Assembly (NCBI GenBank): GCA_023387735.1
Contig: JAEWHP010000012.1
Location: forward strand, 124,001-188,000
DNA: 64,000 bases
Source of the DNA: Pseudomonadota bacterium
GTDB taxonomy: Bacteria; Pseudomonadota; Alphaproteobacteria; Rhizobiales; Xanthobacteraceae
Direction of reading: 5' to 3'
Every line of letters starts with the position of its first letter. Position 1 is the stretch's first letter. A program made the translations under genes and the position numbers. Below, in pieces: positions 41,970-49,822 of the stretch. The notes under the pieces were generated by a model. The model was not told the origin of the DNA, searched no databases, and was given only the letters and a program-made list of their open reading frames with translations.

Positions 41970-42338
41970 TCAGTAGCGCCAGCGCGACGGCGGGCGGCGC
42001 GGCTGGCGCGTCATTAGCAACGCCAGCGCAAAGCCAATTCCGCCGGCAACCAGCAGCGCGCCGAGCGGATTGTCCTGCACTGTTTTCGCCACCGCCTTCT
42101 GCCCGCTGCGAACGGTGTCGCCGCTGTTGTCATAGGCGTCCTTGGCATAATTGAGGGCGGCATCGGTGGCGTCGCGCGCTGCATCCTTGGCCTGGCCGTA
42201 CAGGTTCTGCACGGTACCGGCCGCTTCGCGCGCGCGGCCCTCGGCCTGTGTCTTCGCATCGCCGGCCATATCACCGACAGCGCCTTCGACCTTCCCGGCG
42301 AAATCCTTGGCCGAGCCGACAATTCTATCCTTATCCAT
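41970..42338 (-). CDS. CsbD-family protein with a C-terminal membrane anchor
   Basis: A 122-residue helical protein. The N-terminus MDKDRIVGSAKDFAGKVEG and continuing AVGDMAGDAKTQAEGRAREA is CsbD-like (stress-induced, function unknown). The C-terminal part, KTVQDNPLGALLVAGGIGFA, then LALLMTRQPRR, looks like the glycine-rich membrane anchor of ElaB/DUF883 proteins. The combination suggests a membrane-tethered CsbD. I prefer the ATG at 42338; a GTG at 42347 is possible. Confidence 0.85.
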   Translation of the reverse strand: MDKDRIVGSAKDFAGKVEGAVGDMAGDAKTQAEGRAREAAGTVQNLYGQAKDAARDATDAALNYAKDAYDNSGDTVRSGQKAVAKTVQDNPLGALLVAGGIGFALALLMTRQPRRPPSRWRY

Positions 42339-42445
42339 AGCGGTCACTCCTGTTTCGGTGGAAGTAACCGGCGAAACCCGTTCGGGTTCCTCGCGCTGGC
42401 ATTGAACGATACGGGAGGCGGCTTCAGTTCAAAGTAACAGCGGAT

Positions 42446-43180
42446 TCAAAGTATCAGTCCGCCATCGACCACGATGGTCTGGCCGATGATGTAGGACGAA
42501 AGCGGCGATGCCAGGAACAGCGCCGCACCGGCCATGTCGGCGGGCGTGCCCAGCCGCTTCAACGGGATCCGCCCGAGCGCGCCTTCGAGCCGCTTCGGAT
42601 TGGCCGTCGTCGCCTTGGTCATCTTGGTGTCGACCAGCCCTGGAGCGATGCCGTTGACGCGGATGCCGTTCTCGGCCCACGCCTCGGCGAGCGTGCGCGT
42701 CAGCCCGACCGCGCCGGTCTTCGAGGCGTTATACGCCGGGTTGCCCATGGTGGAATGATAGGCGGCGGTCGAACTGACGATGATGAGCGAACCCTTGCTC
42801 GCACTCAGCATGGCGTGAAACTTGGTCGCGCACGCCATCAGGCTCATCAGGTTGACTTCCAGCACTTTGCGAAAGCCTTCCATCTCGAACTCGCCGCGGC
42901 GGTAGATCACCGCGCCCTGCGCCAGCACCAGCACATCGAGCTTTTCGAACGGCGGGCTGAACGCCTCGACCGCCTGCGGCTTGCTGACGTCGAGCTGAGA
43001 GTAATCGAGGCCTTCGAGATACGATCCGTCGTCGGGCGAATAATCCGCAGCGCTGGCGCGGGTGCCGCAGGCCGCGACACGCGCGCCCTTGCCGCGGAAA
43101 GCATGCGCGATGCCGTTGCCGATCCCGCTGGAGCCGCCGACCACCAGCACCTGCTTGCCGCTGAAATCCAGTTCGTTCAT
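42446..43180 (-). CDS. Short-chain dehydrogenase/reductase
   Basis: A 244-residue classical SDR. NAD(P)-binding VLVVGGSSGIGNGIAHAF, a VLAQGA in place of the usual NNAG, catalytic Ser in IIVSSTAAYHSTMG, and YNASK with Tyr and Lys. The C-terminus SYIIGQTIVVDGGLI is typical. The altered NNAG is a mild oddity. The substrate is unknown. It lies just downstream of a GNAT gene on the same strand (25 bases away). Confidence 0.9.
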   Translation of the reverse strand: MNELDFSGKQVLVVGGSSGIGNGIAHAFRGKGARVAACGTRASAADYSPDDGSYLEGLDYSQLDVSKPQAVEAFSPPFEKLDVLVLAQGAVIYRRGEFEMEGFRKVLEVNLMSLMACATKFHAMLSASKGSLIIVSSTAAYHSTMGNPAYNASKTGAVGLTRTLAEAWAENGIRVNGIAPGLVDTKMTKATTANPKRLEGALGRIPLKRLGTPADMAGAALFLASPLSSYIIGQTIVVDGGLIL

Positions 43181-43205
43181 CCCTGCGCTCCTTTTCTTGT
43201 TTTGC

Positions 43206-43724
43206 CTAGCCTATTCCCTCGTCGAGGAATTTGGCCATGAGAACCTCGTCGTAATATCGCCCCTCCTGCTTGAGAGCGCGCTTTTCGTAGCCGTATTCGA
43301 CGAAACCCATGGCATCGTAAAGGCGGCGCGCCGCGGCGTTCTCGCTCACCACAGTTAACTGAACCGCCTCCACACGCCCGCGCGCATGGTCGAGAACTGC
43401 GGCGACAAGTCTTTCGCCAAGGCCGAGGTTTCGACCGGCCGCCCGCACATACATGCCCCAAAGCTGCGCCTTGTGCGCCTGCTTCGAACCTTCCTGCGCG
43501 GCATAGCCGGCTACTCCCACGAGCGCGCCGTCGACGAATGCGCCGAAGATATCTGCGCGGACCACGACCGCCTCGAACCACGACAGCGGTTGCGCGCTTT
43601 CCCTCTCGAACGTGCTGCCGAACGCCTCGGGATTTTTCTGCAGGGCCTCCAGCCGGATCTCCCGGTACAGGGCAGCATCCGACGGCTCCAGGCGACGGAT
43701 CAGCGGGCTGCGAATATCGGTCAC
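43206..43724 (-). CDS. GNAT-family N-acetyltransferase
   Basis: A 172-residue acetyltransferase: IRRLEPSDAALYREIRLEAL at the N-terminus, LWGMYVRAAGRNLGLGERLV for CoA binding and LTVVSENAAARRLYDAMGFV. I chose GTG at 43724 because GAGGTG lies about five bases upstream and MTDIRSPLIRRLEPSD begins a normal GNAT fold; the frame is open further up to 43796. It is divergent from the SDR gene at 43824. Confidence 0.87.
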   Translation of the reverse strand: MTDIRSPLIRRLEPSDAALYREIRLEALQKNPEAFGSTFERESAQPLSWFEAVVVRADIFGAFVDGALVGVAGYAAQEGSKQAHKAQLWGMYVRAAGRNLGLGERLVAAVLDHARGRVEAVQLTVVSENAAARRLYDAMGFVEYGYEKRALKQEGRYYDEVLMAKFLDEGIG

Positions 43725-43823
43725 GTTTGCACCTCGTGCGGCTTCGTTGACCTGTCTGCGGATCGGTGCCAGCCTTGTCAATCCTGCAACATGCACCTCA
43801 CCTCCTCTTGCCGGGACCCGATC

Positions 43824-44603
43824 ATGTCAGAATTCAAACGGCTCAGCCGCTCGGTCAAAGGCCTGACCGTCCTCGTCACCGGTGCCGCCAGCGGCATGGG
43901 CCGCGCCACGGCGCTGGTTTTTGCCGCAGAGGGCGCAAACGTCGCCGTCACCGACCTCAATGCCGAAGCCACCCAGGCCGTGGCTGACGAGATTGCCGCA
44001 GCTGGCGGCTCCGCAAAGGCATGGGTTCTCGATGTCGCCAAACCGGGGGACATCATCACGGTGGTCGGTGACGTCGCCAGGCATTTCGGCTCGCTCGATA
44101 TCGTCATCAATAACGCTGGAATGTCCGTACGCATGCCGATCGACGACGAAGGGTATGACGCCGGCTGGGACAAGGCGCTGGCGGTGATGTTGACCGCGCA
44201 TCCACGGATCATCCGCGCGGCGCTGCCGCATCTGCGTCGGTCGAAGTGCCCGCGCATCGTGAATATCGCATCGACGGAAGCGCTCGGCGCCACCGCAACG
44301 GTCAGCGCCTACTCCGCCGCGAAAGGCGGCGTCACCAGCCTGACCCGTTCCCTCGCGGTCGAACTCGGCCGCGAAGGCATCACCGTGAACTGCATCTGCC
44401 CGGGGCCGATCCGCACCGCGATCACCGACCGGATTTCCGAAGAGCACAAGACGATCTACGCCAAGCGCCGCACCGCGCTCGGCCGCTACGGCGACCCCGA
44501 GGAAGTAGCGCACATGACGCTGAGCCTGTGCCTGCCCGCAGCCTCGTTCCTGACCGGCGCGGTGATCCCGGTGGACGGCGGGTTGATGGCACGAAACGCG
44601 TAA
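43824..44603 (+). CDS. Short-chain dehydrogenase/reductase
   Basis: A 259-residue classical SDR: LTVLVTGAASGMGRATALVF, INNAGMSVRMP, NIASTEALGATATVSAYSAA with the catalytic Ser-Tyr-Lys set, and SFLTGAVIPVDGGL at the C-terminus. The substrate is unknown. It lies upstream of a TfdA-like dioxygenase gene, but the 109-base gap has its own promoter-like sequence. Confidence 0.92.
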   Translation: MSEFKRLSRSVKGLTVLVTGAASGMGRATALVFAAEGANVAVTDLNAEATQAVADEIAAAGGSAKAWVLDVAKPGDIITVVGDVARHFGSLDIVINNAGMSVRMPIDDEGYDAGWDKALAVMLTAHPRIIRAALPHLRRSKCPRIVNIASTEALGATATVSAYSAAKGGVTSLTRSLAVELGREGITVNCICPGPIRTAITDRISEEHKTIYAKRRTALGRYGDPEEVAHMTLSLCLPAASFLTGAVIPVDGGLMARNA

Positions 44604-44633
44604 CGGGCATGCGTTGGCGGCGTTGACTTGGCG

Positions 44634-44661
44634 TTGACTTGGGCATGTCGGGGAGTAATTT
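44634..44661 (+). promoter_or_regulatory. Predicted promoter of the TfdA-like gene, with duplicated -35 box
   Basis: TTGACT and TAATTT are 16 bases apart. Directly upstream, GGCGTTGACTT is repeated in tandem (44620-44640), giving two TTGACT boxes 11 bases apart. Confidence 0.5.
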
Positions 44662-44712
44662 TTCCGACAAAGAGAGCGGGACAAATCGCCCGCCGCATAT
44701 TGGAGAGACGCC

Positions 44713-45600
44713 ATGACGGTCACGATCCGGCAGCTTCATCCGTTTTTCTTCGGCGAGGTTTCGGGCGTCGATCTGCGCAAGCCGCTGACGCCGCAGGAAG
44801 CCGCCGATATCGAAGCCGGCATGGACAAATACGCCGTGCTGCTGTTCCGCAACCAGGACATCACGGATGAACAGCAACTGGCCTTTGCGCTGAATTTTGG
44901 CGAACGCGAAAGCGCGCGCGGCGGCACGGTCACCAAGAAGGAAGACTACCGCCTGACGTCGGGGCTCAACGACGTTTCCAACCTCGGCAAGGACGGCAAG
45001 CCGCTGGCGCGCGACAGCCGCACCCATCTGTTCAACCTCGGAAACTGCCTGTGGCATTCCGACAGTTCGTTCCGCCCGATCCCGGCCAAATTCTCGCTGC
45101 TGTCGGCGCGGGTGGTCAATCCCAAGGGCGGCAACACCGAGTTTGCCGATATGCGCGCGGCCTATGACGCACTCGACGACGACACCAAGGCCGAGATCGA
45201 GGACATGATCTGCGAGCATTCGCTGATGTATTCGCGCGGCTCGCTCGGCTTCCTCGATTACAGCGAGGAAGAGAAGGCGATGTTCAAGCCGGTGCTGCAG
45301 CGGCTGGTGCGAACCCATCCGGTGCATCGCCGCAAGTCGCTGTATCTGTCGTCGCACGCGGGCGCTATCCAGGGCATGAGCGTGCCCGAGGCGCGGCTCT
45401 TGCTGCGCGACCTCACCGAGCACGCTACGCAGCGCGAGTTCGTCCACGTCCACAAATGGACGCTGCATGACCTCGTGATGTGGGACAACCGCCAGACCAT
45501 GCATCGCGTGCGGCGCTACGACCAGTCGCAGCCACGCGACATGCGCCGCGCCACGGTCGCCGGCACCGAACCGACGGTGCAGCAGCAGGCGGCGGAGTAG
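44713..45600 (+). CDS. TauD/TfdA-family Fe(II)/2-oxoglutarate dioxygenase
   Basis: A 295-residue non-haem iron dioxygenase. Iron ligands are H115 and D117 in CLWHSDSSF and H264 in QTMHRV; the 2-oxoglutarate-binding Arg is in the following PRDMRRATVAG. The start TIRQLHPFFFGEVSGVDL and overall length resemble TfdA-alpha proteins of Bradyrhizobium and relatives, which can cleave 2,4-dichlorophenoxyacetate; a taurine or other substrate is equally possible. A good ribosome site (GGAGAG) precedes the ATG. Confidence 0.9.
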   Translation: MTVTIRQLHPFFFGEVSGVDLRKPLTPQEAADIEAGMDKYAVLLFRNQDITDEQQLAFALNFGERESARGGTVTKKEDYRLTSGLNDVSNLGKDGKPLARDSRTHLFNLGNCLWHSDSSFRPIPAKFSLLSARVVNPKGGNTEFADMRAAYDALDDDTKAEIEDMICEHSLMYSRGSLGFLDYSEEEKAMFKPVLQRLVRTHPVHRRKSLYLSSHAGAIQGMSVPEARLLLRDLTEHATQREFVHVHKWTLHDLVMWDNRQTMHRVRRYDQSQPRDMRRATVAGTEPTVQQQAAE

Positions 45601-45612
45601 AGAGCCGAACTT

Positions 45613-45704
45613 GTAGGGTGGGCAAAGGCGCACTTGCGCCGTGCCCACCATCCATCCAAATCGTTGTCGTGAATGGTGGGCACGCTTCGCTTTGCCCACC
45701 CTAC
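45613..45704. repeat. Intergenic palindromic repeat, family D
   Basis: GTAGGGTGGGCAAAGGCGC...CGTGCCCACCATCC facing GGTGGGCACGCTTCGC...TTTGCCCACCCTAC. This design is very common between Bradyrhizobium genes. It separates two convergent genes. Confidence 0.88.
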
Positions 45705-45731
45705 GAATTTGCGTTCGCGGGGACGATAAAC

Positions 45732-46382
45732 TTACGCGTGTCCGGCTTCGTTCGACAGCATGCCGACATCGATCCCGATCTTGCGCAGGGCGCGCTGGTA
45801 TTTTTCATCGATGTCGTTGCCGAAGATCAGATCCGGGTCGGCGTCGCAATGCAGCCAGCCATTGTGCTGGATCTCGTTCTCGAGCTGCCCGGGCGCCCAG
45901 CCGGCATAGCCCAGCGCCAGGATCGCGTGCTTCGGCCCGGTGCCCTTGGCGATCGCCTTGAGGATATCGACGGTCGCGGTCAGGCAGATGCCGTCGTCGA
46001 TGTTGAGCGTCGCATCCTTGATGAAGAAATCGCTCGAATGCAGCACGAAGCCGCGTCCGGTATCGACCGGGCCGCCCTTCAGCACCTTCATGGTCTCGGC
46101 GTTTTCCGGCAGCTTGATCTGGTCGGCCTTCTGGATGATGTCGAGTTGCACCAGCAATCCGGGAAAATCGATGCTGCCGGCCGGACGGTTAACAATGATG
46201 CCCATCGCGCCCTCGGACGAATGCGCGCACATGTAGATGACCGAACGCTCGAAGCGCGGATCGCCCATGACCGGCATGGCGATCAAAAGCTGCCCGTCGA
46301 GATAGCCCTCGGCGGACGCGTTGTCGCCAACGCCGGCAATTTTGCGGCGAACGGGCTTCGATGTCTTGCCTTCAGGGCTCAT
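45732..46382 (-). CDS. YqgE/AlgH family protein (DUF179)
   Basis: A 216-residue protein of the YqgE/AlgH family: GYLDGQLLIAMPVMGDPRFE, RSVIYMCAHSSEGAMGIIVN, KGGPVDTGRGFVLHS, ALGYAGWAPGQLENEI. The family is widely conserved; a regulatory role is reported for AlgH but the biochemical function is unsettled. I chose the ATG at 46382 (MSPEGKTSKPVRR) with GAGAGG nine bases upstream; an ATG at 46409 would add nine residues. It is divergent from the DsbD-domain gene. Confidence 0.93.
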   Translation of the reverse strand: MSPEGKTSKPVRRKIAGVGDNASAEGYLDGQLLIAMPVMGDPRFERSVIYMCAHSSEGAMGIIVNRPAGSIDFPGLLVQLDIIQKADQIKLPENAETMKVLKGGPVDTGRGFVLHSSDFFIKDATLNIDDGICLTATVDILKAIAKGTGPKHAILALGYAGWAPGQLENEIQHNGWLHCDADPDLIFGNDIDEKYQRALRKIGIDVGMLSNEAGHA

Positions 46383-46517
46383 CCGCAAAGGCCTCTCATG
46401 CTGGGTCATATCCTGATATCCGGTGGGCTTTCTGTCAATCAAGCATACCGCCGCATGCGGCAGCCGATCACACGCAATTCAATGGTTTGGGCGGGGACTT
46501 GCCTGTAAATACGTCGC

Positions 46518-47357
46518 ATGTCCGTGATAGTTCCCCTCCGCGCCGCGATGGGCGTCGCCATAACGCTTTCAGTCGCGTGTGCGGCGACGAAGGTTCGCGC
46601 CGAGGATTCCTCGCCGTGGCAGCGCGACGCACATTCCGCACTGCGTTTGCTGGCCGGATCGCGCAGCGGCGCCGTGCTGCTTGGGGGCATTGCGATCCAG
46701 TTGCAGCCGGGCTGGAAAACCTACTGGCGGACACCAGGCGATTCCGGCGTCCCGCCCCGTTTCGATTTCTCCAAATCCGACAATGTCGAGGCGGTCACCG
46801 TGCTCTGGCCGGCGCCGATGAAATTCGACGACGGCGCAGGCGGAACGGCGCTCGGCTACAAGCAGCAGGTCGTGCTGCCGCTGCGGATCGTGGCGAAAAA
46901 TGCCGACAAGCCGGTGACCTTGCGCGCAAACATCAACTACGCGGTCTGCGACAAGATTTGCATCCCCGTCGAGGCCAACGCCGAACTCGGCTTTGCCAGC
47001 GTGGCCAGCACCGAGGATGGGGCGCTGTCCGATGCGCTCAATGCCGTACCGAAGCCCGCCAATATCGGCGACCCCAACCCGCTGACCATCCGCGACGTCA
47101 AGCGCGACGGCAAGACCACGGTGCTGGTCGACGTCGCCGCGCCCGAGGCAAAGAACGTCAGCCTGTTCGTGGAAGGTCCGACGCCGGAATGGGCGTTGCC
47201 GGTTCCAAAGCTCGCCGAGAACAGCCCGCCCGGTGTGAAGCGCTTTGCCTTCGAACTCGACGGCCTGCCGCCCGGCGCCAGCGCAGACGGCGCCGCGCTC
47301 AAGCTGACGCTGGTCGGCGGCGACCGGGCTTATGAATTCAATGTTAATTTGAATTAA
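46518..47357 (+). CDS. Stand-alone periplasmic DsbD N-terminal (alpha) domain protein
   Basis: A 279-residue secreted protein with an N-terminal signal (MGVAITLSVACAATKVRA). The body matches the DsbD N-terminal domain: IQLQPGWKTYWRTPGDSGVP, NYAVCDKICIPVEA with the paired Cys residues. The membrane and thioredoxin-like domains of full DsbD are absent, so it must accept electrons from another protein. Such stand-alone forms are common in Rhizobiales. A redox role in the periplasm is inferred. Confidence 0.85.
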   Translation: MSVIVPLRAAMGVAITLSVACAATKVRAEDSSPWQRDAHSALRLLAGSRSGAVLLGGIAIQLQPGWKTYWRTPGDSGVPPRFDFSKSDNVEAVTVLWPAPMKFDDGAGGTALGYKQQVVLPLRIVAKNADKPVTLRANINYAVCDKICIPVEANAELGFASVASTEDGALSDALNAVPKPANIGDPNPLTIRDVKRDGKTTVLVDVAAPEAKNVSLFVEGPTPEWALPVPKLAENSPPGVKRFAFELDGLPPGASADGAALKLTLVGGDRAYEFNVNLN

Positions 47358-47363
47358 TCGAAA

Positions 47364-47441
47364 GTCATTCCGGGGCATGCGAAGCATGAACCCGGAATCT
47401 CGAGATTCCGGGTTCGATGCTGCGCATCGCCCCGGAATGAC
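47364..47441. repeat. Intergenic palindromic repeat, family C
   Basis: GTCATTCCGGGGCATGCG...GAACCCGGAATCTCGAGATTCCGGGTTC...GCATCGCCCCGGAATGAC, nearly perfect and centred on CTCGAG. Here it lies between two genes on the same strand. Confidence 0.88.
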
Positions 47442-47538
47442 GACGGAGAGCGACGGCCCGTCCAACCGAATCTTAACGGTTCGTTGATATATCCGGCCAC
47501 CGCCGCAGCCCGCGGCGCGTTTTACGGGATGTTCCGTC

Positions 47539-48906
47539 TTGGCCGTGCTGGATACGCAAGCCGCAACCGCTTCGCCTGCCGGGCTCATCGCGCGCCTGCG
47601 CGCCCTGCTGGGCGGCTCCAGCGAGGCCTCCGTTACCAAGCGGCTGGCCGGCACCATCTTCATCATCCGCGTGCTGAGCGCAGCGCTCGCCTACTTCTCG
47701 CAGATCCTGCTGGCGCGCTGGATGGGCGGCTCGGACTACGGCGTCTACGTCTATGTCTGGACCTGGGTATTGCTGCTCGGCAGCATGATGGACTTCGGCA
47801 TCTCGGCGTCGGCGCAGAAAATCATCCCGGAATACCGCACCAGCGGCGAGCACGCGCTGCTGCGCGGCTTCCTGTCCGGCAGCCGCTGGATGACGTTTGC
47901 GGTTTCGTCCGTCGTCTCGCTGCTGCTGGCCGGCCTGGTGAGGGCGCTGTCGCCGTGGATCGACGCGAACGCGATCGTTCCGCTCTATATCGGCTGCCTC
48001 ACGCTGCCGGCGTTCGTGGTCGCCAACACCCAGGACGGCATCGCCCGTTCGCATGACTGGATGCGGCTCGGCCTGATGCCGCAATTCATCGTGCGGCAGT
48101 CACTGATCATTGGTCTCACCGCCGGCGCCGTCGTGCTCGGATTCAATCTCGGCGCGACCGCCGCGATGTGGGCCAGCGCCGCCGCTGTGTGGATCGCGAT
48201 GATCGGCCAGATGGTCGTGCTGAACCGCAAGCTCGGCAGCCATGTCGAACCCGGCCCCAAGGCCTATGATTTCCGCGGCTGGCTCGCGGTCTCGCTGCCG
48301 ATCCTGATGGTCGAAGGCTTCTATCTGCTGCTGTCCTACACCGACGTGCTGGTGCTGCAGCAATTCCGTTCGTCGGAAGAAGTCGGCGTCTATTTCGCCG
48401 TGGTGAAGACGCTGGCGCTGGTGTCCTTCATTCACTATGCGATGGCAGCAACGACGGCGCATCGCTTTGCCGAGTATCATGCGCTCGGCGACAAGGATCG
48501 GCTCTCGGCCTACGTCGCCCACGCGATCCAGTGGACGTTCTGGCCGTCGCTCGCCGCCACCATCCTGCTGCTGGCGCTCGGCAAGCCGCTGCTGTGGCTG
48601 TTCGGCCCGCAGTTCGTGGTCGGCTACGACATCATGTTCATCGCCGCGATCGGCCTGCTGGTGCGCGCGGCGATCGGCCCGGTCGAGCGGCTGCTCAACA
48701 TGCTCGGCCACCAGCATATCTGCGCCATGGCCTACGCGCTGGCCTTCGTCATGAACCTCGTGCTGTGCCTGCTGCTGGTGCCGCGCTTCGGCGGCCACGG
48801 CGCCGCGGCAGCGACGTCGATCGCACTCACGTTCGAGACCGTGCTGCTGTTCTGGATCGTGCGCAAACGGCTCGGCCTGCACGTGCTGGCGTTCGGGAAG
48901 CTCTGA
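47539..48906 (+). CDS. Polysaccharide/oligosaccharide flippase (Wzx-like, MOP superfamily)
   Basis: A 455-residue integral membrane protein with about twelve to fourteen hydrophobic segments, such as VLSAALAYFSQILLARWMGG, WVLLLGSMMDFGISASAQKI and FGLLVRAAIGPVERLLNMLG-type stretches near the C-terminus. The pattern is that of Wzx-like lipid-linked polysaccharide flippases. It is isolated from other glycan genes here. The start is TTG at 47539 (a GTG two codons later is an alternative); no ATG is available nearby in this frame. Confidence 0.82.
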   Translation: MAVLDTQAATASPAGLIARLRALLGGSSEASVTKRLAGTIFIIRVLSAALAYFSQILLARWMGGSDYGVYVYVWTWVLLLGSMMDFGISASAQKIIPEYRTSGEHALLRGFLSGSRWMTFAVSSVVSLLLAGLVRALSPWIDANAIVPLYIGCLTLPAFVVANTQDGIARSHDWMRLGLMPQFIVRQSLIIGLTAGAVVLGFNLGATAAMWASAAAVWIAMIGQMVVLNRKLGSHVEPGPKAYDFRGWLAVSLPILMVEGFYLLLSYTDVLVLQQFRSSEEVGVYFAVVKTLALVSFIHYAMAATTAHRFAEYHALGDKDRLSAYVAHAIQWTFWPSLAATILLLALGKPLLWLFGPQFVVGYDIMFIAAIGLLVRAAIGPVERLLNMLGHQHICAMAYALAFVMNLVLCLLLVPRFGGHGAAAATSIALTFETVLLFWIVRKRLGLHVLAFGKL

Positions 48907-48920
48907 TCCTCCCCTGGACC

Positions 48921-49020
48921 GTCATCACCCGCGAAGGCGAGTGATCCAGTATTCCAGAGCAATTGAATGCAATCGATCGGCCGCGGCGTACCGGGTGCCC
49001 CGCCTTCGCGGGGCACGACA
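48921..49020. repeat. Intergenic palindromic repeat, family A
   Basis: GTCATCACCCGCGAAGGCG...GATCCAGTATTCCAG and GCGTACCGGGTGCCCCGCC...GGGGCACGACA. It lies between convergent genes. Confidence 0.8.
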
Positions 49021-49028
49021 ATTAGCGC

Positions 49029-49817
49029 CTACTCCGCGGTCCAGCCGCCGTCGATCGAGTAGTTGGAGCCGGTGATCTGCGCGGCATCGTCGCTGCACAG
49101 GAACAGCGCCAGTGCGGCGACCTGGTCCGAGGTCACGAATTCCTTGGTCGGCTGCGCGTCGAGCAGCACGTCCTTGATGACCTGCTCCTTGGTCATGTTG
49201 CGGGCCTTCATGGTCTCGGGGATCTGGTGCTCGACGAGCGGGGTCCAGACGTAGCCCGGGCTGATGCAGTTGCAGGTGATCTTGAAGGTCGCAAGCTCCA
49301 GCGCCACCGTCTTGGTCAGTCCGGCGATGCCGTGCTTGGCGGAGACATAGGCCGACTTGAAGGGCGAGGCCACCAGCGAATGCGCCGATGCGGTGTTGAT
49401 GATGCGGCCCCAGCCGCGTTTCTTCATGCCGGGCACGGCGGCGCGAATGCCATGAAATGCCGACGACAGGTTGATCGCGATGATCGCGTCCCATTTCTCG
49501 ATCGGAAACTCCTCGATCGGCGAGACGAACTGGATGCCGGCATTGTTGACGAGGATGTCGACCGAGCCGAAGGTCTTTTCGCCGAACGCGATCATTTCGG
49601 CGATCTCGGCGGGCTTGGTCATGTCGGCCGGCGAATGTATGGCGCGGACCTTGAAATCAGTCTCGATGCCGGAGCGCTCGCGCTCGATATCGGCCGGCAC
49701 GCCCATGCCGTTGATGACGACATTGGCGCCGGCGCGGGCGAAAGCGCGCGCATATGCCAATCCGATGCCGCTGGTCGAGCCGGTCACGACAGCGTTCTTG
49801 CCTTTCAACGTACCCAT
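49029..49817 (-). CDS. bdhA: 3-hydroxybutyrate dehydrogenase
   Basis: A 262-residue SDR resembling D-3-hydroxybutyrate dehydrogenase, which interconverts 3-hydroxybutyrate and acetoacetate in PHB and ketone metabolism. Motifs: AVVTGSTSGIGLAYARAFAR, VNNAGIQFVSPIEEFP, IINTASAHSLVASPFKSAYV (catalytic Ser and Tyr), and the C-terminal AAQITGSNYSIDGGW. I chose the ATG at 49817 (MGTLKGKNAV), eight bases after AGGAG; ATG at 49823 overlaps the upstream stop. It is translationally coupled to the patatin-like gene. Confidence 0.88.
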   Translation of the reverse strand: MGTLKGKNAVVTGSTSGIGLAYARAFARAGANVVINGMGVPADIERERSGIETDFKVRAIHSPADMTKPAEIAEMIAFGEKTFGSVDILVNNAGIQFVSPIEEFPIEKWDAIIAINLSSAFHGIRAAVPGMKKRGWGRIINTASAHSLVASPFKSAYVSAKHGIAGLTKTVALELATFKITCNCISPGYVWTPLVEHQIPETMKARNMTKEQVIKDVLLDAQPTKEFVTSDQVAALALFLCSDDAAQITGSNYSIDGGWTAE

Positions 49818-49822
49818 TTCCA

